DNA of 64,000 nt from assembly GCA_016946835.1 (NCBI GenBank), contig JACVTC010000042.1:177501-241500 (forward strand), in the 5' to 3' direction. Made by a program: the position numbers and the translations under genes. Below the pieces are notes generated by a model that was given only the letters and a program-made list of their open reading frames with translations, ran no database searches and had not been told where the DNA came from. Positions 36,658 through 57,340 of this stretch are shown one piece after another. The number at the start of each line of letters is the position of its first letter. Positions within the stretch are counted from its first letter, which is position 1. The stretch is from Neocallimastix lanati (nom. inval.). Its lineage: Eukaryota > Neocallimastigomycota > Neocallimastigomycetes > Neocallimastigales > Neocallimastigaceae.

Positions 36658-36780
36658 ATATAATTTTTTTTTTTTTTTTTTTAATTTTAAGTATATTAGA
36701 GTTTTTAATATAATGCTCTAACTCTAATCCAAAAATTTCATTTTAAATTTCAAAATTAGATTTAGGTCTATAATAATAAC
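36022..36780. repeat. Dispersed repeat about 0.7 kb, copy 2
   Basis: Same orientation and order as 29422-30098, interrupted by several T-run expansions. It ends in AATATAATGCTCTAACTC and AAAATTAGATTTAGG. Confidence 0.6.
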
Positions 36781-37399
36781 AAAAATATTATATAATATTA
36801 ATATTCTATATAATATTGATATTGATATTAATAAAAAAAGTAACCATTATCAAATGAAACAGTTTTGATTATAATTTAATTAGTGTTAGAAAATTGGTAT
36901 TTTTAGTTTTAAATTTTTAATTAACACTTTGTTCAATACTTTTATTTTATTATAATTTTAAATATTAAATATTAAATAGTATATTATAAATAAATAGGAT
37001 ATATTACAATAATATATAGTTTATATAGTTTATGATACAAATAATATAGTTTTAAAATTTTTTATAAGCCTCTTTTATATTATTTCTAATAAGTCATGTA
37101 TTTAATATAATAAATATGTACGTTCCATTGAATGTAATTTCTATGAATATAAAAATATTAAATCATGTATTATCATTAAAAAATAGGTTCTTTAATAAAA
37201 ATAAAACTTTTAGTAAAAAGTAAATATTTATTTACGATTTTTTGTCAATTAGTAAAAAAATTGAAAAAATATATCTTTTAAAATTATAATCTTTATTAAA
37301 AAAGGTTAGAAAAATAGTAATTTATAAAAAATTAGTATTTTATATTACTTAAATGAGTTAAACACTTGGAATATTATTCAACTACATCATCATCATCTC
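36781..37399. other. AT-rich spacer, nothing recognised
   Basis: No open frames, repeats shared with other regions, or RNA genes were recognised. Confidence 0.5.
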
Positions 37400-38560
37400 A
37401 TCCAATACAAATTAATTTTTCTTCTATATTTTTATAACATTCAATTAAAGCCTTGATTTCATCAGTTCTATTAATGATTTTTATTTTTATTTTTATTTTT
37501 TTTATAAAAAACCTCTAATTTTCATATTGTAATCATTATAAGGCTATTATTAATTTATAAAAGTAGTTTTTTTTTGGGTAAATACTATTTAAATAATTGT
37601 TAAAAGATTCTGATGCACTATTTGTAATGTGTTCTATATTGTTATAATAATTCCAGTTATATGCATTATATTTATTTAAATAGTTGATTTTAAGATATTC
37701 TAAAATTCTAAAAATTATTATATTCATTTTTTTTACATGTATTTTTTATTTTTGAGTAAATACATAATATATAAATAGGGTTAATAAATAGAAAATTCGA
37801 AATAACATTATAATAAGTATATAAATTATTATTATTATCAATTTCATTAGAACATAATTAATTGGAGAAATAGCAATACTGTTACTAAATTTACTTGCAT
37901 TTTTTTTTTTATTTCTTTAAATAATGTTTCATAAGTGGATTGTTTTTCATCTTTTAATATTGAAATAACATATGTTCTATTGATGAACACTTGATAACTA
38001 AATTATGACGCAATATAAAATGTACCATCTGCAAATATATTTTTATTATATTGTGTGAAAAGTTTTGCTTGGAATGAGGATTGAAAAATTATTAAATTTA
38101 GGATTTTTGAATATCTTAAAATTATCACCAATTTCTGTATTATAAAATTCTGATTTCTTTGGAATTTCTTCAAAAGTTGTTATGTCAGGAGGTAATTGCT
38201 TATTTTAACTTCTTGTTATTTGGGTTCTAATGGAGTTAAATTTAGGTCATATTAATCCCATGTCCTGAGAAATTTCATTAAATATACGTTTTGGTCTAAT
38301 ATCCAAAGAAAAAGGATTTTTTCTTACTATTTCTTTAATTTTATGTTTTACTATTGATTAAGATGTTTCGTATTCTTTTTCAAGATAATTAAGTAAACTT
38401 TCTTATTCTAAAATCTCCATCTTATCATTTAAAATAATAAAAGATTTACATTTATTTGAAGTTCTATATTCAGTGCTTCTATATAACTTTGAATTATCTT
38501 TCTATTCATTTGAAAAATTAAATTTATATTTTCTGTTAATAATAATTTTAAATAATAATA
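37400..38560 (-). pseudogene. Second, decayed FLYWCH/MULE transposase
   Basis: Collinear with 31052-32470 but full of stops and indels. Readable blocks on the minus strand include NWNYYNNIEHITNSASESFN at 37536-37727 (third catalytic Glu kept), FADGTFYIAS and FSYQVFINRTYV near 37960-38040 (first Asp), VVIFQS-like and FQAKLF segments near 38060-38100, and a FLYWCH remnant near 38420-38540. The HCDFEK block is lost. Terminal repeats could not be found. A MITE-type end (GCCACATTGTGAAATG) occurs at about 39064-39079. Confidence 0.75.
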
Positions 38561-38661
38561 ATATTAGAATTGAAATAAGTGAAACAAATCGAGGAAAAGC
38601 AAATTATTATTAACAGAAAATATAAATTTAATTTTTCATATGAATAGAAAGATAATTCAAA
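38488..38661. repeat. 61-bp near-perfect inverted repeat from the transposase 5' end
   Basis: Arms at 38488-38548 and 38601-38661 are complementary with one visible mismatch and encode the FLYWCH stretch (KYKFNFS) in both orientations. A second short inverted pair, ATCGAGGAAAA near 38589 and TTTTCCTCGAT near 38664, interlocks with it. It arose by inverted duplication of the transposase start. Confidence 0.8.
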
Positions 38662-38664
38662 TAT

Positions 38665-39149
38665 TTTCCTCGATTTCCAATAAATTTTTTTAATATAAAA
38701 TAAATTTATTATATAGATTTTAATAGTATCTACAAAATGTTTTTTTTTTTTTTAGTATTTTAAAAATAAAATTATAATCATATATTTATAGTTATTTAGT
38801 AATATATTACTTATATTAAAAAATTATATATTATTTATTCTGAATAATAAATAATTAAATATAACAGTAATATGAAGTATATATGAAAAAAAATTTTTTT
38901 TATTGCGTAATATTTGAAATGTTTATATTTATTCTGAATAAAATATTTAAAGACTTTTTTACTTATTTCAAAAATGATTTTTATTATTTATTTAATTATT
39001 TATTTAATTATTTATTTATTTGTTAAAAAAATTATATAATGTGGCAATTAATTAAAAAATACTAAGCCACATTGTGAAATGTTACACATTCATACTTCCC
39101 GAATATAATTAATATTTAATATTACATTATTTATAGTTTACAATAATTT
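38665..39149. other. AT-rich sequence related to MULE 5' flank
   Basis: Parts (AAGTATATATGAAAA, TTTATTCTGAATAAA) parallel 32650-32780 upstream of the first transposase, so it belongs to the decayed second element. GCCACATTGTGAAATG at about 39064 resembles the right end of the small TIR element. Confidence 0.4.
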
Positions 39150-39370
39150 TACCCATTGCGTAAGCCTTGTCTGAGAGAATTATGGTTTCCGGCTCCTCTG
39201 AGTTGGCAAAGAGGTGATTTATAGTGGGCTCTGCTTTCCCTTGAGGATCACGTAGAGTACTTCTATATTATAGTTTCTTTGCTTATGAGGGGTTGAGAGC
39301 GTCGACGCCCTACCGGTATGACAATTAAAACATACACACTTATTATATGGGGGAGACATAAGTCTTCAGT
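39150..39370 (+). repeat. GC-richer non-coding dispersed element, copy 4
   Basis: Core GAGCGTCGACGCC at 39297-39309 is followed by CTACCGGTATGACAATTAAA and, further on, ATATGGGGGAGACATAAGTCT in split form. This is the same order as the other three copies. No open frame. Confidence 0.55.
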
Positions 39371-40562
39371 CTATAAAAAAAAAAAAAAAATACAATAATT
39401 TTATATATTCATAAACAAATATATCTTATATTGCCAATATTCATACTTTAATTTTATAATTATATTTAATCTTATTAATACTAAATTTTATATTACAATT
39501 ATAATTATCGTTAAGAATAAAATAATATTTGGTTTTAATATATACTTTATTTATTAAAAATATTTAATAGGTAATTACAATGTTAACAAATTTAGAAAAA
39601 TTACATTTTATTTATACTAGTTGTGGCTAGTGCCAAATATAATGAACTTTTATTACAATTAATTAAAGATGTATTTCAAATATAATGAGATAAATTATAT
39701 AACGAATATTAATAAAATAAATTTAGTTTAATATATTTCAACATTAATTCTTTATATTCTAACAATAATTATTTATATTTATTTATATTTATTATAATAG
39801 AATATATCTTTATACTTACTAATTTCTAACAATAAGTCATAATAAAACAAAAGATAATAAAATAAATAATTATGAGATAAAAATTGAAATTTAAAGAAAA
39901 TTTATATTTATCACTATATATTTTTATTCATAATAACATGATATATAATGATAAATAATGATAAATAATGATAAATAATAATAAATAATGATATATAATG
40001 ATATATTTAATGATATATAATGATAAATAGTTTTATATAATGATATAATAATATAATAAAATTTTAAGGCTTGTTAATTAGTTTTATTAGAATTTACTAT
40101 AATATTTTATTCTAAAAAATATTTCTTTACAAATTCTTAATTTTAAAAATATATGAAATTATTTATGAATTTATTATATAATATTAAAAATTTATAATAA
40201 ATGGTAAAATAAAATAAAATAAAAAAAAAAAAAAAAAGGATTATACAGAAAATTCAAATTTCAAGAAAAATAACTATCTATAATACACTAATAAATATTG
40301 TATTATTACATTTTTGAAAAATTATTATTTAAATATGCAAAATAAATATTTTATAAAAAAAAAAATTAATTATGATTTACTTTGTATTTTTTATCCATTA
40401 TAATTTTTATAAAAAAAAAAATTATGATTTACTTTTCATTTTTTATTCATTATTATTTTTAATTATATATTTCTTTGTAAATTATTAATAAAAAAAAATT
40501 ATGTAGATAAATAAGTTAAAGAAAGAAATATGGAATAAACATTTGACAGTTTTTTAATAATA
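39371..40562. other. AT-rich spacer with ATAATGATA-type repeat
   Basis: GATATATAATGATAAATAAT-like hexamer/nonamer repeats at 39940-40050. No genes recognised. Confidence 0.5.
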
Positions 40563-40960
40563 TATAAATTAATAAATAATAAATAAATAAATAAATAATA
40601 AATAAATAATAAATAAATAAATAAATAATAAATAAATAAATAAATAATAAATAAATAAATAAATAATAAATAAATAAATAAATAAATAATAAATAAATAA
40701 AAAATAATAAATAAATAAATAAATAATAAATAAATAAATAATAAATAAATAAATAATAAATAAATAAATAATAAATAAATAAATAAATAATAAATAAATA
40801 AATAAATAATAAATAAATAAATAAATAATAAATAAATAAATAATAAATAATAAATAAATAATAATTAATTTAATACATAAATAATTGAATAAAAAATAAT
40901 AAATAAATATATATATAAAAAATATATATAAATAAATAAATAATAAATAAATAAATAAAT
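40563..40960. repeat. AAAT/AATAAATA microsatellite, about 0.4 kb
   Basis: Nearly continuous AAATAAAT units, with an interruption at about 40860-40900. The 177-codon minus-strand frame over it (Leu/Phe/Ile/Tyr only) is produced by the repeat and is not a gene. Confidence 0.9.
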
Positions 40961-42171
40961 ATTTATTGTTAAATGTTTTTGATGTAAATAAAAAGTAAAG
41001 TGTCACGTGAATAAAATTAATTATACCAGAAAATATGAACGAATCATTAATCATAATCAGAAACATTTTATTAGATAATGAAATAATGAATAATTTTATC
41101 ATTATATGCTATAATAAAAATAAAATTTTTAATTATTAATTATTATTTAAATAAAAAAAAGTTATAATAAAAATATTGAAAACTTTTTTGATTGTTATTA
41201 TTTATTATTTTTTTAATAAAATTATAAATTATACAAAGGTTAAAAAAAATGAAATACATACTTTCTAACTAATAAAATAAAAATAAGAACAGTAAAAACG
41301 TTCTTTTAATTGAATTTTTTTTTTTTCTTTTTATTTTTGTTATAAATAATTAAAAATAAAAAATGATTTTATTATTAATGATTGATATATTTATAATATA
41401 TTTATAATATATTTATAATATATTGTAATAATATATAAACAATACACGATTGTATCGATTCAATAAAATTTATTGGATGATCAAAAAAAAAAAAAGATTT
41501 TTTTTTATTTTTTTTATTTTTATTTTATTCTAAAGAAATAAAACCAAAAAAAAAAAAAAATTTATTTAATATTTATTTAAATAATTCTTTATTTGTAAAG
41601 ATATTCATCTCTATTTATTTTAACCTGTAATAGATCTGAATTTAAAAGAATTTTATTTTTTTTTTTTAAAAAGGTAATAATAAATAATAATAAAGATATT
41701 AATAAAAAGGATAAAAGAAAATATTGAATATTATATAAAAATTTATATATATATTTTTTTATAATTGTTCCTTATACCAAAATTCCTTTATATTATTTTA
41801 CTTTTTTTTTTTTTTTTTTTTTTTTTCATATTTAATATTTTATTTTATTTTAAATTTTTTAATTTTTTTTTTTTTTTTTTTTATTATTTACTTTAGGTTT
41901 ATTTGTATTATTTAACTAAATATAATTTAAATTGATGAAATATATTATTTAAATCTTCATTATTTTGTAGAATTTATAGAATTAATCAATAATATTTATA
42001 TATTTTATGGATTAAGGAATATAACATTTCAAAAAAAAAAAAAAATAAATAAAGTAGTATTAGGTTTAATTATAAAAATTATAAAGTCTAATATATATTT
42101 TCTTTCTTTACAAATTTATATATATATTTTTTTCATTATATTATTAGTTAATATAAAATAATTATTACAAA
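40961..42171. other. AT-rich sequence upstream of the NUDIX gene
   Basis: No exon recognised. Poly-T tracts at 41800-41830 and 41860-41885. The NUDIX promoter must lie in the right end, but no motif stands out. Confidence 0.5.
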
Positions 42172-42693
42172 ATGGCAGAACAACACGAAATTTGGGATAT
42201 ATATGATGTAAATAAAAAGCCAACTGGACGTACTATGGTACGTGATGTTTTTAACATGAAACCAGGAGAATATCATTTATCAGTACTTGGTATTGTTAAA
42301 AGAACTGATGGAAGATTCTTAATTACTAAGAGAGATATGAATAAGAGATGGGCTCCAGGTCACTGGGAAACTTCTGGTGGTGCTTGTGTTGCTGGTGAAG
42401 ATTCTTACCATGCTGTTTTAAGAGAAGTTAAAGAAGAAAGTGGTATTGATGTTACCGGTTGTCCATACAAACTTTCTCTTACTTATCGTAGAGATAATCC
42501 AGATGAAGGTGATAATTATTTTGTTGATGTCTATCTCTTTGTCAAAGATTTCAAAGAAGATGAAATCAAGTTACAAGTTGAAGAAACTTGTGATTACAAG
42601 ATTGCCACTCTTGAAGAAATTAAAGCCATTGGTGAAGAAGGAAAATTCCTTCACTACAACAGTATTAAATCTGTTTTCGAAGACACTGTTTAA
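42172..42693 (+). CDS. NUDIX hydrolase, bacterial-type
   Basis: Intronless gene of 173 residues. NUDIX enzymes hydrolyse nucleoside diphosphates linked to another moiety, in the cytosol, using Mg2+. The Nudix box is complete at residues 70-92: G70, E76, R84-E85, E88-E89 and G91-I92 fit G-x5-E-x7-REUxEExGU. The N-terminus (MAEQHEIWDIYDVNKKPTGR) and PGEYHLSVLGIV resemble the subgroup of bacterial NUDIX proteins that also looks like isopentenyl-diphosphate isomerase. The substrate cannot be told. It has no introns, and codon and base use are markedly less AT-rich than the flanks. That similarity to rumen-bacterial proteins suggests horizontal transfer, which is common in anaerobic fungi. The start has an AAAATGGC context and no upstream in-frame alternative. 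Confidence 0.93.
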   Translation: MAEQHEIWDIYDVNKKPTGRTMVRDVFNMKPGEYHLSVLGIVKRTDGRFLITKRDMNKRWAPGHWETSGGACVAGEDSYHAVLREVKEESGIDVTGCPYKLSLTYRRDNPDEGDNYFVDVYLFVKDFKEDEIKLQVEETCDYKIATLEEIKAIGEEGKFLHYNSIKSVFEDTV

Positions 42694-43379
42694 TTTTATT
42701 ACTAATGGTTAAAAAAAGGTAAATTAAGAAACTAACAATTAATATAAATTATTTTTTATTTTTTTTTAAAAAATATTTTTATTTATTTATAATATTAATT
42801 ATTATACTATTTTTTTAATACATTTATAATTTATACACCATTTTTATTATTAAAAGTTTAAAATCTTTAAAATCTTTAATATCTTATATATCTATATATA
42901 ATTTTAATTTAAATTATCATAACAATAATAATTAATTAAGAAAAATATAATTTTATTTATTTTTTTTCTGACATTCAAAAAAGCTATTAATTAAAGTAAT
43001 AATTATTTTTTTTTATAAAAATAAAGTAAAAATAAAATAAATTTGAAATAAAATTGAAATAAAATAAAAGCAAAATTAATATAGAATAAAAATGAACAAA
43101 TATTAAAATAAAAATAAAATAAATTAAAAAAAAAAATAAAAAAATAAAAATAAAAATAATTAAATTTTAAATTTTATATTTTATATTTTATATTTTATAT
43201 TTTATATTTTATATTTTATATTTTATATTTTATATTTAGTTTTTTTATTTTTTATTTTTTATTTTTTATTGTTCATTTTTTTATTTTTTATTTTTTTATT
43301 TTTCATTTTTTTATTTTTTATTTTTTTATTTTTTATTTTTTTATTTTTTATTTTTTTATTTTTTATTTTTTTTAGTAAC
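42694..43379. repeat. AT-rich spacer with ATTTT-type arrays
   Basis: TTTATATTTTA decamer repeats at about 43160-43240, then TTTTTTATTTT units to 43372. No gene recognised. Confidence 0.7.
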
Positions 43380-43930
43380 GAGAAGGAATAATAGCATACT
43401 ATTGTTTGGATTTATATCCCCATGGGCAATGAGTCAGTTTAATATACTCTTCATCCAGCACAACGTGAATATCCTAATTTTTCAAACCAACAATTTTTAG
43501 ATTCTTCTTGATACGATAAGCCATCATTTTTCATTAAATCGCATTCATTCCTTTTTGTTGAAGTCATAACTCCAATCTCTATTCACGTTTTGTGTATAAA
43601 CAGCAGCAAGTTCGGATGAACAACATGCATATCCATTTGATTCAGATAAGTATTTTAAGAAGGGTGAAACTACAGATGTTGGTGTGATTATAGATGTAGA
43701 GATACGTATTGATAATGGTGATGGCGTAAATTCGATTATTGATGAAGTAGTAAGTAAAGTAGAAATTGGAATAGTTTCTATAATAGTATTGGTGATTTCA
43801 TACATAATTGACTCAGCAATTGGAATAAAAGTATCAATAGTTAAGATAGGTGTTAGTTTAGTTGTTGTTGAGTATGAAATTTCTTTTTATTATTATCTAT
43901 TGTAGTGTCAATATTTTCATCTTCATCTTC
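43380..43930 (-). pseudogene. Decayed C-terminus with two dockerin-like (CBM10-type) modules
   Basis: Read on the minus strand. A Ser/Thr/Ile-rich linker (43610-43900, e.g. ISTLLTTSSIIEFTPSPLS) precedes a cysteine module ESNGYACCSSELAAVYTQ, then DWSYDFNKKECDL. A second module follows: NCWFEKLGYSRCAG, then RVY and TDS after in-frame stops. Two tandem CW-x-LGY-x-CC type modules behind a linker are the usual end of fungal cellulosome enzymes. The catalytic domain is not recognisable, and stops show the second dockerin is dead. Confidence 0.5.
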
Positions 43931-44900
43931 TTTATTATGATAATTAGGATCAAATTCAATATAAATACTTTTCAGACTTTTTTATATTTAGTAAGAATGT
44001 AGTAAAGGTATTTATAATATTTAATTGAGGTTTTCTATTCCTCCTCCGTTGAATAAACTTTACTACTAAATTTATTAATTTTACCAGGATACTTATTAGT
44101 ATCAAGGAGTTCTACCTATTTTTACATGAATTGATTTCATCGATTCTTGGAAATAAGATGGCTGGATTAAAAACTTTTATAACAATATCTTTTATTATAT
44201 TTTTTAAAAGGAATTGTTTTACTTGAAATTAATTTTCTAATTATTTCAATATTTAAATTTTTCATTATCATAGATATATATATGTTTTATCTTTTCTGTA
44301 TTTATGTTCACACTCACATAAATCATAATTATTATCTTAATATGGTGATTTCACATCAGAAAAATTATAGAAAACTTTAATTAAATTCAAATATTTATTA
44401 TTATTTAATATATTGAATGACAAAAAAAAAAAAAAAAAACAAAAACAAAAACAAAAAAAAAAGTACCATTTTCATGATAATAACCTTTACATGATTTAAA
44501 TCATACTTTAGCAGTAATAAAACTAATAAACTAATTAATTGGTAACAAGTTTTTGAATCTACATAATCTGGGTAAATTAGTAATCATACATTTTTTATTA
44601 TAATTAATAGTAGGATAGTCAACATCATTTATTTGTTGCTCCGGTAACTTTTCAGTAAAATTATATCCTAGAAATATTTCATTTAATTTTTTGTATATTA
44701 AATATATTTACAATGTATTCTATTTCTTTATTAATACTTTCTATATGTAATGTATAAATTGATGTATTCTTTATTTCTATAAATTCCATTTCTGGAAAGT
44801 TTATTCAAAATACAGGGAACTTCATTATTCATTAATTTAAATATCTTTCGGAATGAAAGATATTTCTTCTAAATTCGATATAGTATTAAAATAATAATAG
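43931..44900 (-). pseudogene. Decayed upstream part of the dockerin gene or another relic
   Basis: The minus strand shows short protein-like pieces between stops: KYPGKINKFSSKVYSTEEE near 44030-44100, FNPAILFPRIDEINSC near 44125-44175, LCECEHKY near 44315, and SCKGYYHENGT near 44465-44500. Their order fits one decayed coding region, but no family is recognised. Confidence 0.3.
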
Positions 44901-44986
44901 CAACATAGAAATTAAAAAATTTTGTATAAATTATTAAAAATGAAAAAATATTCAAGGAACTAAATAAATAAATATATATATATATA

Positions 44987-45020
<34 letters not shown>

Positions 45021-45198
45021 AATAAATTCTATGTCAATTATATAATAAAATTTAAAATTAAATTATTATTACCATAACATAGAAGAATATTTAAATTATA
45101 ATATTAATAAAAGCATAATGTTTTATATTATTAATATCTTATAAGTAATATGTAATTATAATTTTTATTACATTTTTATGATAATTAAATATATATAT

Positions 45199-45230
45199 AC
45201 TAAATAAATAAATATATATATTTATTTAGT
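45199..45230. repeat. Short palindrome
   Basis: ACTAAATAAATA and TATTTATTTAGT are perfect 12-bp arms around an 8-base AT spacer. Confidence 0.6.
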
Positions 45231-45314
45231 CCAAATTGAACATAATAACTTCTTTTAAATAGTAATATGAAATAAAAGTAATATTCAAAATAAAGTGTAT
45301 AAATAAATTCTGAA

Positions 45315-45660
45315 AAAAAGTCCATAGGCAACGAATCTCACTTCCAGATTATAAGATTTCTGTTAAAAGGAATTCTTATTCCGGATTAGGGTTTGACCTG
45401 ACTATCTGAAAGAAATTATGGTCTTCTTTTTTTAGAGTCATTGACCCTGATAGTCAGTCTTATTGTATTTTTAGCGTTAGTGCTCCTGGTTAGTTTACGT
45501 ATATACCATCGGGATTAGCAATTCTTGTCGAGTACTGTAAAAAGAGCCACAGATCGCACCAAGGATGACATTTTTTTTTTCGAATAATCACTAGAAATGA
45601 TTTGGTTATTAATCAAAATATCCCATTCCTTTATAAAAATCTAAATCAATATTATTTGCA
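45315..45660 (-). pseudogene. Retroelement ORF1/gag-like relic, copy B
   Basis: The minus strand repeats the order of 10730-11095: EWDILINNQIISSDYSKKK, then NAKNTIRLTIRVNDSKKED, then IVRSNPNPE and SGSEIRCLW. More decayed than copy A. Confidence 0.55.
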
Positions 45661-46580
45661 TCTCTTTCATCAAGAAGGAAGTTAAATATTTGGTACCATA
45701 TCAAATATATATTTACACATTCATTATTCAGAAAAAATACTAATGATAATACGGTTTCCACCAAATGACCGATTCATTACATTTTTAAAAAAATTAAGTT
45801 TCGGTATTCATTAATTTTCTAAATTTATTTTCTAGTTGGGCTTATTATGAATACAGGTTGTTGTATATAAATATTTCCAAAAGTAAGATCAAAAAATAAA
45901 TTAAAAATTAAATAAATTCATTTATTATTTTGAAAATATTTTAGAGATTGTAAAATTATAATAACTTCTGATATGATTTGTAGATGAAGTTAAACATTCA
46001 AGTGCAACTTCTTTATAAAATTGATCTATATCAAAAATAGATTCAACATCTACTCATCTACTTCAGATTTTACTAAAGTAATTTTCCTTTAAAAAATTCA
46101 TAGAGTCTTCTTTATTTTCATTTTTATATTCTTTTTTTATTAAAATTTAAATAGCAAAAATTCACATTTATAATAAATGAAGTAGTATCTTTCTCATCAC
46201 ATATATAATCAATTCAAGATTCTTTATAAATGTCTTTTTAAATAAATAATTCCATAAATTTATCATTAATATAATAAGTAATATGACTTGCAGAAGTTGA
46301 AGTTTTTTTCAAACTTATTATGAATATCAATCATTGACTTAGTTCATGTGAAGGATGGATCAAATCCTATTCCAAGAAATTTTAAATTTTTTAAATTGAT
46401 GACGACCAAATAATTCTTTTCTTCCATGAATTTTCAAATTAAAATTTAGGTTTACAGAATCATATGAATATCTACTACCTAATGAAAAAGTAATTTTATT
46501 AAAGGCTTTAGTTTGACTAAAAATTAATTGTTTTTATTTGAGATTAATATACAATAATAATATAATTATAATTATGTCAA
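45661..46580 (-). pseudogene. Unidentified decayed coding-like region
   Basis: Minus-strand pieces such as STSASHITYYINDKFMEL, DYICDEKDTTSFIINVNF and DIDQFYKEVALECLT occur between 45960 and 46320. The last recalls the wording near 31050-31100 (LTKLWFECLTNLNN), so a transposase origin is possible, but no catalytic block is present. Confidence 0.25.
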
Positions 46581-46839
46581 TATTAAAAATGAAATAAATA
46601 ATTTAAATTCGAAAAAAAAAAAACAATATAAATAATAATAATTTTTTTTTATAAAAAAATAACAAATAAAAAATAAATAATTGAATGTATATATGAATAT
46701 AAGATTGATATAATAAGTTTCCTTTAAAAATTTCAAAATGGAACAATAAAAAAAAAAATAAAGTGAATTAAATAATAAATTAAATTAAAATATATAGAAA
46801 ATAAATATTACTTTTGAAATAAGGAACAACATTTACAAA

Positions 46840-47005
46840 TTAAAAGGTTTTTCAATAATTCATTAAAATAGGAAATATGTGAACAGATGCTCTAACTAAA
46901 GATTTTAATGGATCAAAAGAGGATAAAGTTAGCAAACTAAAAAATTTTGATAAATAGAAATTCTGGTTTGAGGAGGGTATGTTTAAGAGAAGAGAATAAT
47001 GAATG
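46840..47005 (+). pseudogene. Copia RNase H C-terminal fragment
   Basis: TDALTKDFNGSKEDKVSKLK followed by FWFEEGMF matches the last segment of copia polyproteins (D-x-x-TK-x-L at the end of RNase H). A stop and an LTR normally follow; no clear LTR is visible. No upstream reverse transcriptase in this place. Confidence 0.55.
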
Positions 47006-47669
47006 TTTAATTATTATTATAAAACCCCTAGTGATACTTGTATATGATAAAGCCAATTATTGATATCATAATTATATAATTTACTATAAAAAAAAAAAAA
47101 AACTCATAAAATGATATATTTTAAACCTTTGTAATAGCCATTAGTAATAAAATATATTATTTCAAATAAAATTTAATAAATAAATTTTTTTTTTTAATAA
47201 TTAATAATTTTATTTATTAAATTTTATTTATATTTATCATTTAAAATAATTAATGTTAATAAACTTGACTTAGCAATTAATTAATGATGTTAAAAAATAA
47301 AATTTACTTAGCAATTAATTGATAATTTCAAAATAATGAAATTTACTTAGCAATTAATTATTACAAAAAAAATAGAGAAAAAGTTAACAATCACATTACA
47401 TGAATTATTATATATACGGTATATATATTTTTTTTTTTAAAAAAAAAAAATGGTGAAATGACAGATATAAAGTATATATGGTACAAATAGTTCAAACAAA
47501 TAAAATAAAAAATAATAATGTAAATATATTTTATATTATATATATATATTTAATTAAAAATTAATAGTAAAAGAATAATATTTATATATATATATATAAA
47601 TTTTATTATTAAGAATTTAAATTTTTATAATAAAAAATTTAAAATTCTATTTTTTTTTATTTTTTTTTT

Positions 47670-47718
<49 letters not shown>

Positions 47719-47996
47719 TTTTAATGAATTATTTCTCTATTATATATAATAATTAAAATAAATTATATATAATATAAAAAAATCTTTTTATTTTTATTTT
47801 CATTTTTAAATATTGACATTTTTTTTTTTAAATTTAATTCTTTTACCACCACCTACATTCACTAATTAATAATATAATAGATTTTATATATAATAATACT
47901 ACAACAACATTTACCAATTAAATAATATTATAGATTTTATATGTAATATAATATATTTTGGCTATTTCGTTGTGATTTTTTACAATTTGAGATAGT

Positions 47997-48035
<39 letters not shown>

Positions 48036-48042
48036 GTAGTTT
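47006..48042. other. AT-rich spacer downstream of the LRR gene
   Basis: TTTACTTAGCAATTAATT recurs three times at about 47262-47360 with spacing 35-60 bp. A T-rich run of about 70 lies at 47650-47717. No gene. Confidence 0.5.
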
Positions 48043-48070
48043 TTATTTTGTAGTTTTTTTAGTAGATTTT

Positions 48071-56868
<8,798 letters not shown>

Positions 56869-57340
56869 TTTTTTTTTTACTTCTTCTTTCTTATATATAT
56901 ATTATTATTATTATTTTAATATCTGTGTATCTGTTCCTGTAATATGTTTAATTATAAAAAAAATATTATTTAATATTATAAAAAAAATTATTTTAAAGAA
57001 ATAAAAATATAAAAATATTTATTTTTAATATAAAAACATTTTATTTATTTATTTATTTATTTATTTACTTATTTATTTATTTACTTATTTATTTATGACT
57101 ATTGTTTTCTTTTTTATTTTCTCATATACAAAAATAAAAATAAAATGAAAGAAAGAAAGTCAAAGAAAGAAAGAAAGAAAAAAAAATATTTTCATTTAAT
57201 TCTTTTATAATATTTATAAAAAAAATTTTTTTAATTATTATTTTTTAAAATTTGTATGGAATTTCCCATAAAATGGATGGAGAAAAAGAAAAAAAAAATT
57301 TTTTTATTTCCTTTTTTTTTTTAAATCTATTAAATTACTA
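56869..57340. other. LRR gene upstream region with simple repeats
   Basis: TTTA repeats at 57040-57095 and a GAAA run at about 57145-57180. No second gene was recognised; the promoter must lie here. Confidence 0.5.

Noticed and set aside
40569-41102. 177-residue Leu/Phe/Ile/Tyr membrane-like protein
   Set aside because: Produced by an AAAT microsatellite; no natural composition.
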